Shown piece after piece: positions 37,474 through 45,916 of a DNA stretch of 64,000 bases. The stretch spans positions 1 to 64,000 of the forward strand of contig MNTV01000019.1 of NCBI GenBank assembly GCA_001917175.1, read 5' to 3'. The notes beneath the pieces were generated by a model. It was not told the DNA's origin and made no database searches. It saw only the letters and a program-made list of their open reading frames with translations. Origin of the DNA: Azospirillum sp. 51_20. Its GTDB lineage: Bacteria > Pseudomonadota > Alphaproteobacteria > RF32 > CAG-239. Each line of letters opens with the position of its first letter. The stretch's first letter is position 1. Position numbers and translations under genes: made by a program.

Positions 37474-39090
37474 TCAACGTCGGCATTCTTCCCGCTCAGG
37501 CCGGCATTTTTGCCGCCAGACGACGTTCATGTTTTCCTGCATATTCTTTACCGTTTGCGGCGACACGCCGAAAGCCGCCGCCAATTCGCCCGTCCCGACC
37601 CGCATGCGATCGGCGGCATCAAACAGATCCAGACGATGGGCGCAGGCCGCCTGCACTTCCCCGGCCAGGGAAACCAGCAGTTTTTCGTCATGCCGCAGTT
37701 CGCGCGCGGCCAGAATCCACAAAACCATCCATTCGTGCGGATAACGATAGTCGGAAGCCATGTCGCGGCCGTCTTCGGAAACTTCGGCGCCGCCTTTTTT
37801 GCCGAAACGGGAAAGCGCTTCTGTCAGACGAATTTTACAAAATCCCCGCGCTTCGGAAAACGCCTCGCGCCGCCCCTTTTCACTTAAACCCTGCAGCCGT
37901 TCAAGCGTCCGGGCATCGGTTTTTAAGAGAAAGCAGCGGGGAGTGACGGCCCAAACGTGCCCTTCCCCGTTCCAGCGGTTGACGGCAAAGTTGTCGTCGC
38001 AGGCTCCCGGCACGTCGGCGGCCTCAAACGCCGCGGCAGGCAGTTTAAAATCATAAATGCCGAGGTTGCCCAGTTCTTCCCGCATTTCCCGGCAAACGTT
38101 GCGGCGGGCAATTTCCTCTTCGTCGGAAATCAGCGCCGCTTTGCCGGCCGAAACAACCACGTCATCGCGGACGGCCGCCAGCTGCCGCCGCCGTTTCTCA
38201 TCCGCGGCGGCAAATTCTTCCGCGCCCGTCCTTTCCGCCAGACCGCCGAGCGCGCCCAGACCGTCGGGTCTGCCGGTTTTGGCGTTACGGCGCAGCAGTA
38301 CGCCGACGCAAACGCTTTGCAGCCGCTTCAACGCGCCGCCTTCCGTTCCCGCCGATCCGGCATAGAACGTAACGTTGGCGCCGCTGCCGGCAATCAGCCG
38401 GCGGTTGTCCCCGGCGGCCAGAATCTTTTCCCGCGCCTTTCCCTTCGGCGCATTCCGCAGGGCATTCTCCACTTCCGCCCGGTCGGCATAACCGACGATC
38501 CGTTTAAGCTCATGTTCCGCCGTTTCCGGTCTGAAAATCACCCCGGCCATGCCGAGAGCACGGGCCGCCTCGACGTTCTTCGGCTTGTCGTCGACCATGA
38601 TCATTTCCTCAAAACGGCAGTTCAATTTTGCACGCACATATTCATACACCGCCGGATCGGGTTTCAACAATCCGGCTTTATACGAGACAAAAACATTTTC
38701 GGGACGCAGCAGTTCGGGATAGCCGACGGTATCGGCAAGCGCCGGCATTGCGTTGGAAAAAACGGCGTTTTCAATTCCCTTTTGCCGCATATAGGCCATC
38801 ATCCTGCGGGTTTCGGCAAAATAGCGACCGACCCCGCGGTGCAGTTCCCGGTTGACCGCCGCCGGGGTTTCTCCGGTATAAGGCACGCCGAAACGTTCGC
38901 ATATCTCCCGGCACATTTCCCGCGTATCAATTTTTCCCAGCATATAAGGATCAAAATCATATGCCCGCAGGCCGCCGCCGAACCGGAATTTTTCCGGATC
39001 GGCCGTTCGGGCGGCAATCCAGCGTTCAAGCGGCTCCAGACTGTAATCGTAAATCGTTTTGCCCACGTCCCATATGCAGTATCTGATCAT
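37474..39090 (-). CDS. HAD-NUDIX fusion protein with C-terminal helical/HTH-like region
   Basis: A 538-residue multi-domain protein. Residues 1-205 form a HAD-like hydrolase (IRYCIWDVGKT with the nucleophile Asp7 in a D-x-G form as in YihX-like enzymes; FSNAMPAL; then Lys in GLLKPDPAVY and VDDKPKNVEAA). Residues about 235-420 carry a NUDIX domain (REMREELGNLG matches the R-E-x-x-E-E-x-G core). The C-terminus has AAAFGVSPQTVKNM, like a helix-turn-helix. The fusion suggests a nucleotide or sugar-phosphate salvage role. The start with GGGAG upstream is preferred. Confidence 0.8.
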   Translation of the reverse strand: MIRYCIWDVGKTIYDYSLEPLERWIAARTADPEKFRFGGGLRAYDFDPYMLGKIDTREMCREICERFGVPYTGETPAAVNRELHRGVGRYFAETRRMMAYMRQKGIENAVFSNAMPALADTVGYPELLRPENVFVSYKAGLLKPDPAVYEYVRAKLNCRFEEMIMVDDKPKNVEAARALGMAGVIFRPETAEHELKRIVGYADRAEVENALRNAPKGKAREKILAAGDNRRLIAGSGANVTFYAGSAGTEGGALKRLQSVCVGVLLRRNAKTGRPDGLGALGGLAERTGAEEFAAADEKRRRQLAAVRDDVVVSAGKAALISDEEEIARRNVCREMREELGNLGIYDFKLPAAAFEAADVPGACDDNFAVNRWNGEGHVWAVTPRCFLLKTDARTLERLQGLSEKGRREAFSEARGFCKIRLTEALSRFGKKGGAEVSEDGRDMASDYRYPHEWMVLWILAARELRHDEKLLVSLAGEVQAACAHRLDLFDAADRMRVGTGELAAAFGVSPQTVKNMQENMNVVWRQKCRPEREECRR

Positions 39091-39199
39091 CTTTTTTCTC
39101 CCGCCATTGTTGCCGAGTATAACCGATATTTTACCGTAAGGCAAACCTTGTTTTTGTCCGCCCCGCCATTATATTGGCTAAAAAAAACGGAGATCGGAC

Positions 39200-40099
39200 A
39201 TGGGATATCTGCTGGCAGTCACTGCCATTTTTTTCTGGAGCTGGAACATTATCGTCGCTACCGGTTTCGCCTCCTCGCTGGCACCGCTTGAAATTGCCTT
39301 CGGCCGCTGGCTGGTCGCGGCCTGCATCCTGCTGCCGCTTGCATGGAAAAGGCTGGCGGCGGGACGAAAGCTGCTGCTGAAACATGCCCCGCTGGTCGTC
39401 GGGCTGGCGGTAACCGGCATTGTGCTTGACAACACCCTGATCTATTTTGCCGGACATACCGCCTCGGCCGTCAACATCGGCATGCTTGACATGACCGGAC
39501 CGATTTTTCTGGTGCTGCTTTCGCGCATTTTTCTTAAAACCGAAATTTCCCGCCGTCAATTCGCGGGACTGATCGTTGCCGTCATCGGCGTCGTCGTCAT
39601 CATTTTAGACGGCGACTTCACCCGGCTTTCCCGGGTCAAACTGGTCAGCGGCGATTTTTTCGTGCTGGCCAACACCTTCGGCTTCGCCGTATATTCCCTG
39701 CTGCAGTCGCGGCGGCCGCCGGAAATCGACCAATCCGCCATGCTCGGCGCCACCGTCATCGTCGCGCTGCCGATCCTGGCCGCGGGAATGCTTTTTTCCG
39801 TTCCCGCCGCACGGCTTGAGAGCATTCGCGGAGAAGACGTCGCCGTCATTGTTTATCTCGGCGTTTTCAATTCCGTCGTTTCCTATCTTTCGTGGAACAC
39901 CGCGCTCAACAAAATCGGCAACGTCAAAGCCGGCATCATTTACTATATGCTGCCGGTGTTCAGCGCGCTTGAAGCGCATTTCGTATTAAAAGAGCACATC
40001 AGTTTGTCACAGGCATTGGGCGGCGCCGTCGTCGTCGCCGGCGTGCTTCTGGTCAGCCTGCCGAAGAAAACACCCCGCCGCCGGCCGGAACCGCAATAA
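39200..40099 (+). CDS. EamA/DMT family transporter
   Basis: A 299-residue inner-membrane protein with about ten transmembrane helices in two EamA repeats (residues about 1-135 and 145-285); segments such as WNIIVATGFASSL, TGPIFLVLLSRIFL and YYMLPVFSALEAHFVLKEH are typical. These proteins export amino acids or metabolites; the substrate is not predictable. It converges with the HD gene and their 3' ends overlap by 47 bases, which is unusual for unrelated genes. Confidence 0.92.
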   Translation: MGYLLAVTAIFFWSWNIIVATGFASSLAPLEIAFGRWLVAACILLPLAWKRLAAGRKLLLKHAPLVVGLAVTGIVLDNTLIYFAGHTASAVNIGMLDMTGPIFLVLLSRIFLKTEISRRQFAGLIVAVIGVVVIILDGDFTRLSRVKLVSGDFFVLANTFGFAVYSLLQSRRPPEIDQSAMLGATVIVALPILAAGMLFSVPAARLESIRGEDVAVIVYLGVFNSVVSYLSWNTALNKIGNVKAGIIYYMLPVFSALEAHFVLKEHISLSQALGGAVVVAGVLLVSLPKKTPRRRPEPQ

Positions 40100-40718
40100 A
40101 AATGTCCTTGGCCGCCACCCGGTCAAACAATGTATAGACGTCGACCCCGATTTTGCGGTCAAAATAATCTTTCAGCTCATGCATCGACTCGAGCATTCCC
40201 GGCGGAACGTCAATGCCGTGGCGGCTGGCGTATTCCGCCGCCCGCTCCTCGATCGTCACCAAACCGTAAGCGTTGGCCAGTCCGTCGGCCATCTGCACCA
40301 GCAGATCGTAATCGTTCAGCGGATGCGAACGGATAAAGGCGGCCGTCGTCTCATAATCTTCCCGGCGGTCAAAAAACATTTTGCGGCAATGCTCAAAACT
40401 TTCCAGCCGGTTGAAAGGGAAAGTATGGACCAGACAGGCCCGCGCCACGTCGGCATTTTCCTCTTTGAGCATTTCATAGCCCAGCACGCCGTGGAAACGT
40501 TGTTCGTGTTTTTCCCTGATTTTGCCGATGTCGTGCAAAAGCGCCGAAAAATAGGCCAGATTGGCATCCATCCCCGCCAGATCCGCCACCACCCGCGCCA
40601 CTTCCGCCGCGCCGAACACATGGTTGTGGAACAAATACCAGGTATTTTCCGGCCGGCCATGGGCGATTTCAAAATTTTTTTCCCGTAAAATTAATTCATT
40701 AGCATAGCTGAAATTCAT
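40053..40718 (-). CDS. HD domain protein, putative phosphohydrolase
   Basis: A 221-residue protein with an HD metal-dependent phosphohydrolase core: H in HNHVFGAAEVAR, H-D in FSALLHDIGKIREKHE, a second His/Asp region downstream (CLVHTFPFNR; SHPLNDYDLLVQMADGLANAYG). Such enzymes act on nucleotides or phosphorylated sugars. Its last codons are antisense to the end of the EamA gene. Substrate unknown. Confidence 0.88.
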   Translation of the reverse strand: MNFSYANELILREKNFEIAHGRPENTWYLFHNHVFGAAEVARVVADLAGMDANLAYFSALLHDIGKIREKHEQRFHGVLGYEMLKEENADVARACLVHTFPFNRLESFEHCRKMFFDRREDYETTAAFIRSHPLNDYDLLVQMADGLANAYGLVTIEERAAEYASRHGIDVPPGMLESMHELKDYFDRKIGVDVYTLFDRVAAKDIFIAVPAGGGVFSSAG

Positions 40719-40850
40719 TTTGTCAACCCCGAAACAAAAAAGACAACCGAATTTAACGGAATTGGTCAGTATACCCTTCCGCCGGATCTTTGTAAAGCAA
40801 TATTATACAGTATTTTCAGATTTTAAGCAACGGGCGAAAACGCCGGCGGC

Positions 40851-41483
40851 CTATACCTTTTCCATGTAACGCGCCAGCATTTCCATCGATTTCAGATAAT
40901 ATTCCTTACTGTGTCCGGCGACTTTGCCGGGGGTAACGGTGATCACCTCCCAGGTATAGGTATTGTCGTTGTTGCGGTGCACGCCGTAAGCGCCGATGCT
41001 CTTGCAGTCTCCGTTGATCAGGCGGACAAAGTCGTTCAGCTCCACTTCGTAAAGTCCCGCCACCTCTTCCGGCTGCAGCCGCACTTTGGCCAGCAGGTTG
41101 TCTACCACCGCCATATACAAAACTTCAAATTCCCGGTTATAGACTTCCCCCTCCTGATAAACCTCGCGGGTGGTAAACATTTTGACCAGATCGTCCTTCT
41201 GCAGGGAAAGTCCCAGTTCTTCCGTCACTTCGCGGTAACCGTCCTTCACCTCTTCGCCGGATTTGACATGGCCGGCGGCGGAAACGTCCAGCATGTCGGG
41301 ATAAATGGACTTGTCCTTATTGCGCAGCTGCAGCCACACCATAACCCTGCCCTCGTCGTTCTTGCGCGCCAGCCAGCAATGAAAAGTCTTATGCCACAGT
41401 CCTTCCCGGTGCGCCTGCGATTTCAGCGCCGTTCCCAGCAGATTCATGTTTTCGTCAAAAATATCAATCAGTTCGTCAGCCAT
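40851..41483 (-). CDS. NUDIX hydrolase (IPP isomerase-like)
   Basis: A 210-residue protein with a NUDIX box in GHVKSGEEVKDGYREVTEELGL. The N-terminal LIDIFDENMNLLGTALKSQAH and the HKTFHCWLAR/VWLQLRNKDKSIYPDMLDVS segment are typical of the NUDIX group similar to isopentenyl-diphosphate isomerase and used in other substrate hydrolysis. The exact substrate cannot be told. It stands alone. Confidence 0.88.
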   Translation of the reverse strand: MADELIDIFDENMNLLGTALKSQAHREGLWHKTFHCWLARKNDEGRVMVWLQLRNKDKSIYPDMLDVSAAGHVKSGEEVKDGYREVTEELGLSLQKDDLVKMFTTREVYQEGEVYNREFEVLYMAVVDNLLAKVRLQPEEVAGLYEVELNDFVRLINGDCKSIGAYGVHRNNDNTYTWEVITVTPGKVAGHSKEYYLKSMEMLARYMEKV

Positions 41484-41579
41484 AGTCTAAAAAGCTCCGT
41501 CATAAAGTATCATATTATGACTTCATCATAGCATTTTTATCCGCCAAGGCAAGCGGCAAAACGTCCGGCAGCCGTTTTT

Positions 41580-42200
41580 TTATCCCGGTTTGAAGGCCAC
41601 CGCTTCCGCCGCCCGGTAGCGCCCGTAGTGCCTTTCGTTTCTTTCGCATTCATTGATTTTTGCAATTTCAAAGGATTGCAGCAGCTCCCTTAAATATTCC
41701 AAACGGAAGAAATGGCGGACATGACCGTGTTCAAAAATATCCGGTCCGACCTCGGTTCCCTGTCCATATTCGAAATCGGAAACGGATTTGCAGGCAACCG
41801 AAAAACAGCCGCCGGGATTAAGCGTTTTATAAATTTCGGCAACGATCGCCCGGGTTTTCGCATCGTCCCAATAATGCAGGGAAAGGTCGGCCAGTACCCA
41901 GTCATAGCGCCGGCGGCCGCCGTCAAAGCCGGCAATGTCGCCGCAAACGGTTTCAATCTCCGGATTTTGCCGGCGGATGTGCGCCAACGCCGAAGGCGAA
42001 ATATCCAAAGCGGTCACCTTGTATCCGCGGGCCGCCAGCCACAGGCTGCCGCGTCCTTTGCCGGCACCGAGATCAAGCACGGTTTTAAACCCGCGGCAGC
42101 GGAGGTACGCTTCCGTTTCTGCAACAAAGCCGCCCGGCACCGCGCCGTCTTCGGTAAATTTGTTAACCCATTTGTCTTCCCAATACGCCTGATCCGCCAT
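41580..42200 (-). CDS. SAM-dependent methyltransferase
   Basis: A 206-residue class I methyltransferase: TVLDLGAGKGRGSLWLA (motif I), ALDISPSAL (acidic loop), VLADLSLHYW and LNPGGCFSVACKS. The early segment EAYLRCRGFK and the overall plan are close to TehB-like small-molecule methyltransferases. It is closed by a terminator at 42258 shared with the gene that ends at 42313, lying on the far side. Confidence 0.88.
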   Translation of the reverse strand: MADQAYWEDKWVNKFTEDGAVPGGFVAETEAYLRCRGFKTVLDLGAGKGRGSLWLAARGYKVTALDISPSALAHIRRQNPEIETVCGDIAGFDGGRRRYDWVLADLSLHYWDDAKTRAIVAEIYKTLNPGGCFSVACKSVSDFEYGQGTEVGPDIFEHGHVRHFFRLEYLRELLQSFEIAKINECERNERHYGRYRAAEAVAFKPG

Positions 42201-42257
42201 ATTTCATTTTCCTTTCCCGCGCTGTCATCTTAACGCAAAATAAACAAACGGCAAACA

Positions 42258-42292
42258 AAAAACTCTTCCGCCCGCAAGCGGAAGAGTTTTTG
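42258..42292 (-). terminator. Intrinsic terminator after the tandem-paralogue unit
   Basis: AACTCTTCCGC and GCGGAAGAGTT pair around six bases with T's on both strands; it closes the gene ending at 42313. Confidence 0.88.
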
Positions 42293-42312
42293 TTGTTCAA
42301 ACGGCCGCCGCA

Positions 42313-43011
42313 CTACCCGCGGACAACCGACATTTTTGCCAAAGGCGCCGCTTCTTCGACGTACCAGGCGTCGTTTTCGTCCCGGCACAGCTTCCAGAAA
42401 CGACCGTGATCGTAAAAAGTTTCGTCTTCGTCTATCGCCTCGCGCGCCAGTTCCAACGGATCATACGCCATAAACCGGTCAACGTCGTCCTGAAACAGTT
42501 TGACAAACAAAGTGTCTCCCGTTTCTGGCACCCAGCCGATCCAGCAGACGCCGAGAAGCTTCTTCACCCTGCCGATCACGTAAACGCGGCAGAGCATGAA
42601 CTCGGCGCCGGCAAAACCGCGGATGGCGGCTTCCGCCCCGGCATAGAACTGATGGTAAAAAAAGAAAACGTGCCGCAGATAAAATCCGCGCCGACGGTCA
42701 AATTTTACCATATAAAGCCGGCCGTCGAAAAGGAACATTTCTCCCTCTTCCAGCGGCCGAAAGGTCAGCAGTTCGCGTCTTTTCGCCAGTTCATCGTATT
42801 TGAACAGCGGAAACACATGCGTTCCCTGCGGACTTTTGACGTTCCAGACGAAAAAACCGGTTCCTTCTTCGTCCCCCGGCCGGGCGGAAACACCGGGCTG
42901 CGGAAGCTGCAAAGGAGAAATTCCCCTGCCCCGGCACAACTGCCCGACAACGGCGGAAGACCACAAAGGACAATCCGCGCCGGGCTGTTCCAGATAATTC
43001 TTTTCTTTCAT
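42313..43011 (-). CDS. Unknown protein, tandem paralogue 2
   Basis: A 232-residue soluble protein homologous over its whole length to its neighbour at 43060: both share the blocks HVFPLF / HVLPLF, EEGEMFLFD / ESGEMIMYV, YAGAEAAIRGFAGAEFMLCRV / YAIGEGAILGYPNARYMLCRL, GVCWIGW / TCCWIGY, TLFVKLF / TLFIKLF and AREAID / GREAID. No known family or catalytic motif is evident; the conserved cysteines (M-L-C-R and C-W-I-G) are candidates for a structural or functional role. The 48-base gap suggests an operon. Confidence 0.75.
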   Translation of the reverse strand: MKEKNYLEQPGADCPLWSSAVVGQLCRGRGISPLQLPQPGVSARPGDEEGTGFFVWNVKSPQGTHVFPLFKYDELAKRRELLTFRPLEEGEMFLFDGRLYMVKFDRRRGFYLRHVFFFYHQFYAGAEAAIRGFAGAEFMLCRVYVIGRVKKLLGVCWIGWVPETGDTLFVKLFQDDVDRFMAYDPLELAREAIDEDETFYDHGRFWKLCRDENDAWYVEEAAPLAKMSVVRG

Positions 43012-43059
43012 AGGCTTGGCATTTTATAAAACAAAATAATCATTCTCAACGGGCGGCGG

Positions 43060-43755
43060 TTACTTCTTTTTCACCAGCCGCAGATAAGGGTTGTGAAAAG
43101 ACGGTTCCAAAAACAGATACCCGTTTTCGTCTTCCTTCAGTACAAAGCTTTTACCGCGCATTTCAAAACGTTCGCCGACGTCTATCGCCTCGCGGCCGAG
43201 TTCGGTATAGGAATAGCCGGCCAGAAGTTCCCAGTCTTCCTCAAACAGCTTGATAAAAAGAGTGGCGTTGGCCGTTTCGTCGTAACCGATCCAGCAGCAG
43301 GTCAGAAAACGGCTGTTTTCTTCCGTTACGAACAGCCGGCACAACATATAGCGGGCATTCGGATATCCGAGAATCGCGCCTTCGCCGATCGCATAGCGTT
43401 CGTGCCAGTAGAAACTGACGTTGCGGATGCAGCGGCCGAGCATTTTGTCATAACCGACCAGATAGGTGCGGCGGCGGACGTACATGATCATTTCGCCGCT
43501 TTCCAGCGGAGCAAATTCCCAGTCGCCGCATTCGGGAATTCCGATTGCCGGAAAAAGCGGCAGCACATGAAATTCCTTTTCACAGTCGGCCCAGACGCAA
43601 TATGTCGTCTGCGGATGACTGCGGCGGCGGATGGTACCGAGCACCGGCATTTGTCTGATGTCGACGCCCGCGGTGCGAAACAAGGCAAAAGCCTCGGCCG
43701 CCGAACCGGCGCAAACTTCTTCTCCGGGCGGCAGCAGGTAATCACAATCCTTCAT
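43060..43755 (-). CDS. Unknown protein, tandem paralogue 1
   Basis: A 231-residue protein, first of the tandem pair with the gene at 42313 (see the shared blocks there). It also has an N-terminal portion of about 50 residues without clear similarity to the paralogue. No signal peptide, membrane segment or known motif. The start is an ATG two codons after a TTG; no clear ribosome site. It is likely the first gene of a two-gene operon, ending in the terminator at 42258. Confidence 0.72.
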   Translation of the reverse strand: MKDCDYLLPPGEEVCAGSAAEAFALFRTAGVDIRQMPVLGTIRRRSHPQTTYCVWADCEKEFHVLPLFPAIGIPECGDWEFAPLESGEMIMYVRRRTYLVGYDKMLGRCIRNVSFYWHERYAIGEGAILGYPNARYMLCRLFVTEENSRFLTCCWIGYDETANATLFIKLFEEDWELLAGYSYTELGREAIDVGERFEMRGKSFVLKEDENGYLFLEPSFHNPYLRLVKKK

Positions 43756-44032
43756 AAGCAATATGTTTTTAAGTTAATACATATAAAATAATTCTCTCTA
43801 AACGTTTTGAGGATATTCCATTTAGACAAAATTTTCAATATTTTTTTCATGAAGGAGTGACAAGAAAACAAAAAGGCGTAACGGCGGGAAATGCAAAAAG
43901 GCAAACGGCAAAACTAAACTTCCGCCGGCCGACGCAGGCGGAATCGGCTCATTCAAACCTAAAACGCCCGCCCCGAAAAGCTTCGCAGGCCTCACAGACG
44001 GGCCGGCATGTCGGTATCCGCGTTCGGCGCAT
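43756..44032. other. Intergenic stretch: AT-rich promoter side plus repeat copy C
   Basis: Between the leftward gene starting at 43755 and the hydG terminator. The left ~100 bases are AT-rich and probably hold the promoter of the paralogue pair. The right 119 bases are copy C of the post-terminator repeat. Confidence 0.5.
43914..44032 (-). repeat. Post-terminator dispersed repeat, copy C
   Basis: On the minus strand it begins with ATG directly after the hydG terminator T run, then ...ACCGACATGCCGG, CTGCGAAGCTTTTCGG, GGGCGTTTTAGG and GCCGGCGGAAGTTTAG. It aligns with copies A and B throughout. The frame from the ATG is not conserved between copies. Confidence 0.6.
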
Positions 44033-44064
44033 AAAAAAAGTCCCCGGCGCAAAGCACCGGGGAC
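44033..44064 (-). terminator. Intrinsic terminator of hydG
   Basis: GTCCCCGG and CCGGGGAC pair around a nine-base loop; seven T's follow on the minus strand and run directly into repeat copy C. Confidence 0.9.
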
Positions 44065-44082
44065 AACCGCCGGAAACTGACT

Positions 44083-45501
44083 TCAGAAACGGAAATCGCG
44101 CTCGCCGTTTTCGATTTTCTCCAGTCTCTCAACCACGATGTCGCGCACCTTTTCCCGCGGGATGCTGCACAGTTCTTTTTTGATCAGCTCCAGACCGAGT
44201 TCTCTGGTTGCGGGCGAAGCATAATCGACCAGATATTCCTTAAGCGTCATCAGCGCGTTCGGATGGCAGCAGTTTTGTATCTGTTTGCTTTTGCACAAAG
44301 CCATGAAACGGTCACCGGTACGGCCTTCGCGGTAGCAGGCGGTGCAAAAGCTCGGAATGTAGCCCATCGTCATCAGCCAATTGATCACTTCGTCCAGCGT
44401 GCGGGTGTCGCTGACGTCAAACTGAGCGGAATTTTCTTCTTCCGGTTCCGGCTCGGCATAGCCGCCGACGCTGGTTTTTGAGCCGCCGCTGATTTGCGAA
44501 ATGCCCAAATGCAAAACCCGCTCGCGGCATTTTTGGCTTTCGCGGGTGGAAACGATCATTCCCGTATAAGGAACGGCAATGCGGATGCAGGCAACGATTT
44601 TGGCAAACGTGTCGTCGTCGATGCCGTTGGCAAAACTGGCCGGATCAATGTCGTCGGCAGCGCGAATCCGCGGCACGCTGATTGTATGCGGACCGACGCC
44701 GTGCACCGCTTCCAGATGTTCGGCATGCATCAGAAGGCCGGCAAATTCGTACTTGTATCTTTCCAGCCCGAACAAAACGCCCAGTCCCACGTCGTCGATG
44801 CCGCCTTCCATTGCCCGATCCATCGCTTCCGTATGCCAGGCGTAATTGTGCTTCGGTCCGGTCGGATGCAGCTGCTCGTAGCTTTCCTTATGATAAGTTT
44901 CCTGAAACAGGATATAAGTGCCGATCCCGGCCTCGTGCAATTTGCGGTAATTTTCCACCGTGGTGGCGGCAATATTGACATTGACCCGGCGGATGGCGCC
45001 ATTCTTGTGCTTAATGCCGTAAATCGTTTTGATGCATTCCAGAATATATTCGATCGGATTGTTGACCGGATCTTCTCCGGCTTCGATCGCCAGCCGCTTA
45101 TGCCCCATGTCCTGCAGGGCGATCACTTCGCGGCGCACTTCCTCCTGCGTCATTTTTTTGCGGGCAATATGTTTGTTTTTGGCATGATACGGACAATAGA
45201 CACAGCCGTTGACGCAATAGTTGGAAAGATACAGCGGCGCAAACAAAACAATCCTGTTGCCGTAAAAGTCTTTTTTTATCTGTTCGGCCAGCGCACAGAT
45301 TTCCGCGTTTTTGTCCGCCAGTTCACAGGCCAGCAGAACCGAAGCTTCGCGATGGGAAAGACCCTGGCGCAGTTTTGCCTTGTCGAGAATTTCATCAATC
45401 AACGCTATGTTGTTTTTGTTGGCTTCGGCATATTCCAAAGTCGACAATATTTCTTCATGGCTGATAAATTCCTCAGCCTTCAATGATTCGGGATTATACA
45501 T
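44083..45501 (-). CDS. hydG: [FeFe]-hydrogenase maturase HydG (radical SAM tyrosine lyase)
   Basis: A 472-residue radical SAM enzyme that cleaves tyrosine to CO and cyanide for assembly of the H-cluster of [FeFe]-hydrogenase. The SAM cluster motif is C-V-N-G-C-V-Y-C (C-x3-C-x2-C) in YLSNYCVNGCVYCPYHAKN. The C-terminal auxiliary-cluster motif is FCTACYREG...NCCHPNAL (C-x2-C-x~22-C). GAGG lies five bases before the ATG. The TM1266 gene precedes it by 55 bases, so both are one operon. HydE, HydF and the hydrogenase itself are not in this window. Confidence 0.95.
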   Translation of the reverse strand: MYNPESLKAEEFISHEEILSTLEYAEANKNNIALIDEILDKAKLRQGLSHREASVLLACELADKNAEICALAEQIKKDFYGNRIVLFAPLYLSNYCVNGCVYCPYHAKNKHIARKKMTQEEVRREVIALQDMGHKRLAIEAGEDPVNNPIEYILECIKTIYGIKHKNGAIRRVNVNIAATTVENYRKLHEAGIGTYILFQETYHKESYEQLHPTGPKHNYAWHTEAMDRAMEGGIDDVGLGVLFGLERYKYEFAGLLMHAEHLEAVHGVGPHTISVPRIRAADDIDPASFANGIDDDTFAKIVACIRIAVPYTGMIVSTRESQKCRERVLHLGISQISGGSKTSVGGYAEPEPEEENSAQFDVSDTRTLDEVINWLMTMGYIPSFCTACYREGRTGDRFMALCKSKQIQNCCHPNALMTLKEYLVDYASPATRELGLELIKKELCSIPREKVRDIVVERLEKIENGERDFRF

Positions 45502-45555
45502 AAACACCTCTTTCTTATGGGTCAGAACATTCTTCCCCGTCAGTTGACAAAACGG

Positions 45556-45807
45556 CTATTCGCCGGCGCCGGAATAGACGGTTCGCGCGGTAACGCCTTT
45601 CAAATTGCCGATTTTGCCGGACAATGCGCTGATCACGTCGTGCGGCGCATCAACCACCACGCTGATGATATTGATCTTTTTCGCGCGGTAGGGAATTCCC
45701 ATCCGGCCGATGATATAATCGGCATAGTCGTGCAGAATTTCGTTCAGGCGTTCGACGGAATCGCGGTCTTCGACGACGACGGCGACAACGGCTACTTTCG
45801 TTTCCAT
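45556..45807 (-). CDS. TM1266-family iron-only hydrogenase system regulator
   Basis: An 83-residue ACT-like/ferredoxin-fold protein: VAVVAVVVEDRDSVERLNEILHDYADYIIGRMGIPYR, GKIGNLKGVTARTVYSG. This small family is often encoded beside hydE/hydG and is named for that association; a regulatory role is presumed, not shown. It precedes hydG on the same strand, which supports the link to hydrogenase maturation. Confidence 0.88.
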   Translation of the reverse strand: METKVAVVAVVVEDRDSVERLNEILHDYADYIIGRMGIPYRAKKINIISVVVDAPHDVISALSGKIGNLKGVTARTVYSGAGE

Positions 45808-45867
45808 GAATTTTTCCTTTTTTTAAAACAGTTTCAAAAACAATATCACGTTAGCACGGATACCGGC

Positions 45868-45896
45868 AAAAAACAACGGGGAATTTCCCCGTTGCA
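45868..45896 (-). terminator. Intrinsic terminator after the SIMPL gene
   Basis: A perfect palindrome CAACGGGG-AATT-CCCCGTTG is followed on the minus strand by six T's. Confidence 0.88.
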
Positions 45897-45916
45897 AAAA
45901 AATCCGGACGAATTTT

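Noticed and set aside
43822..44052. Minus-strand open frame across repeat copy C
   Set aside because: Shares short peptide similarity with the frame across copy B (A-G-G-S-L), but that follows from DNA repeat similarity; no common start, and frames close in copies A and D.
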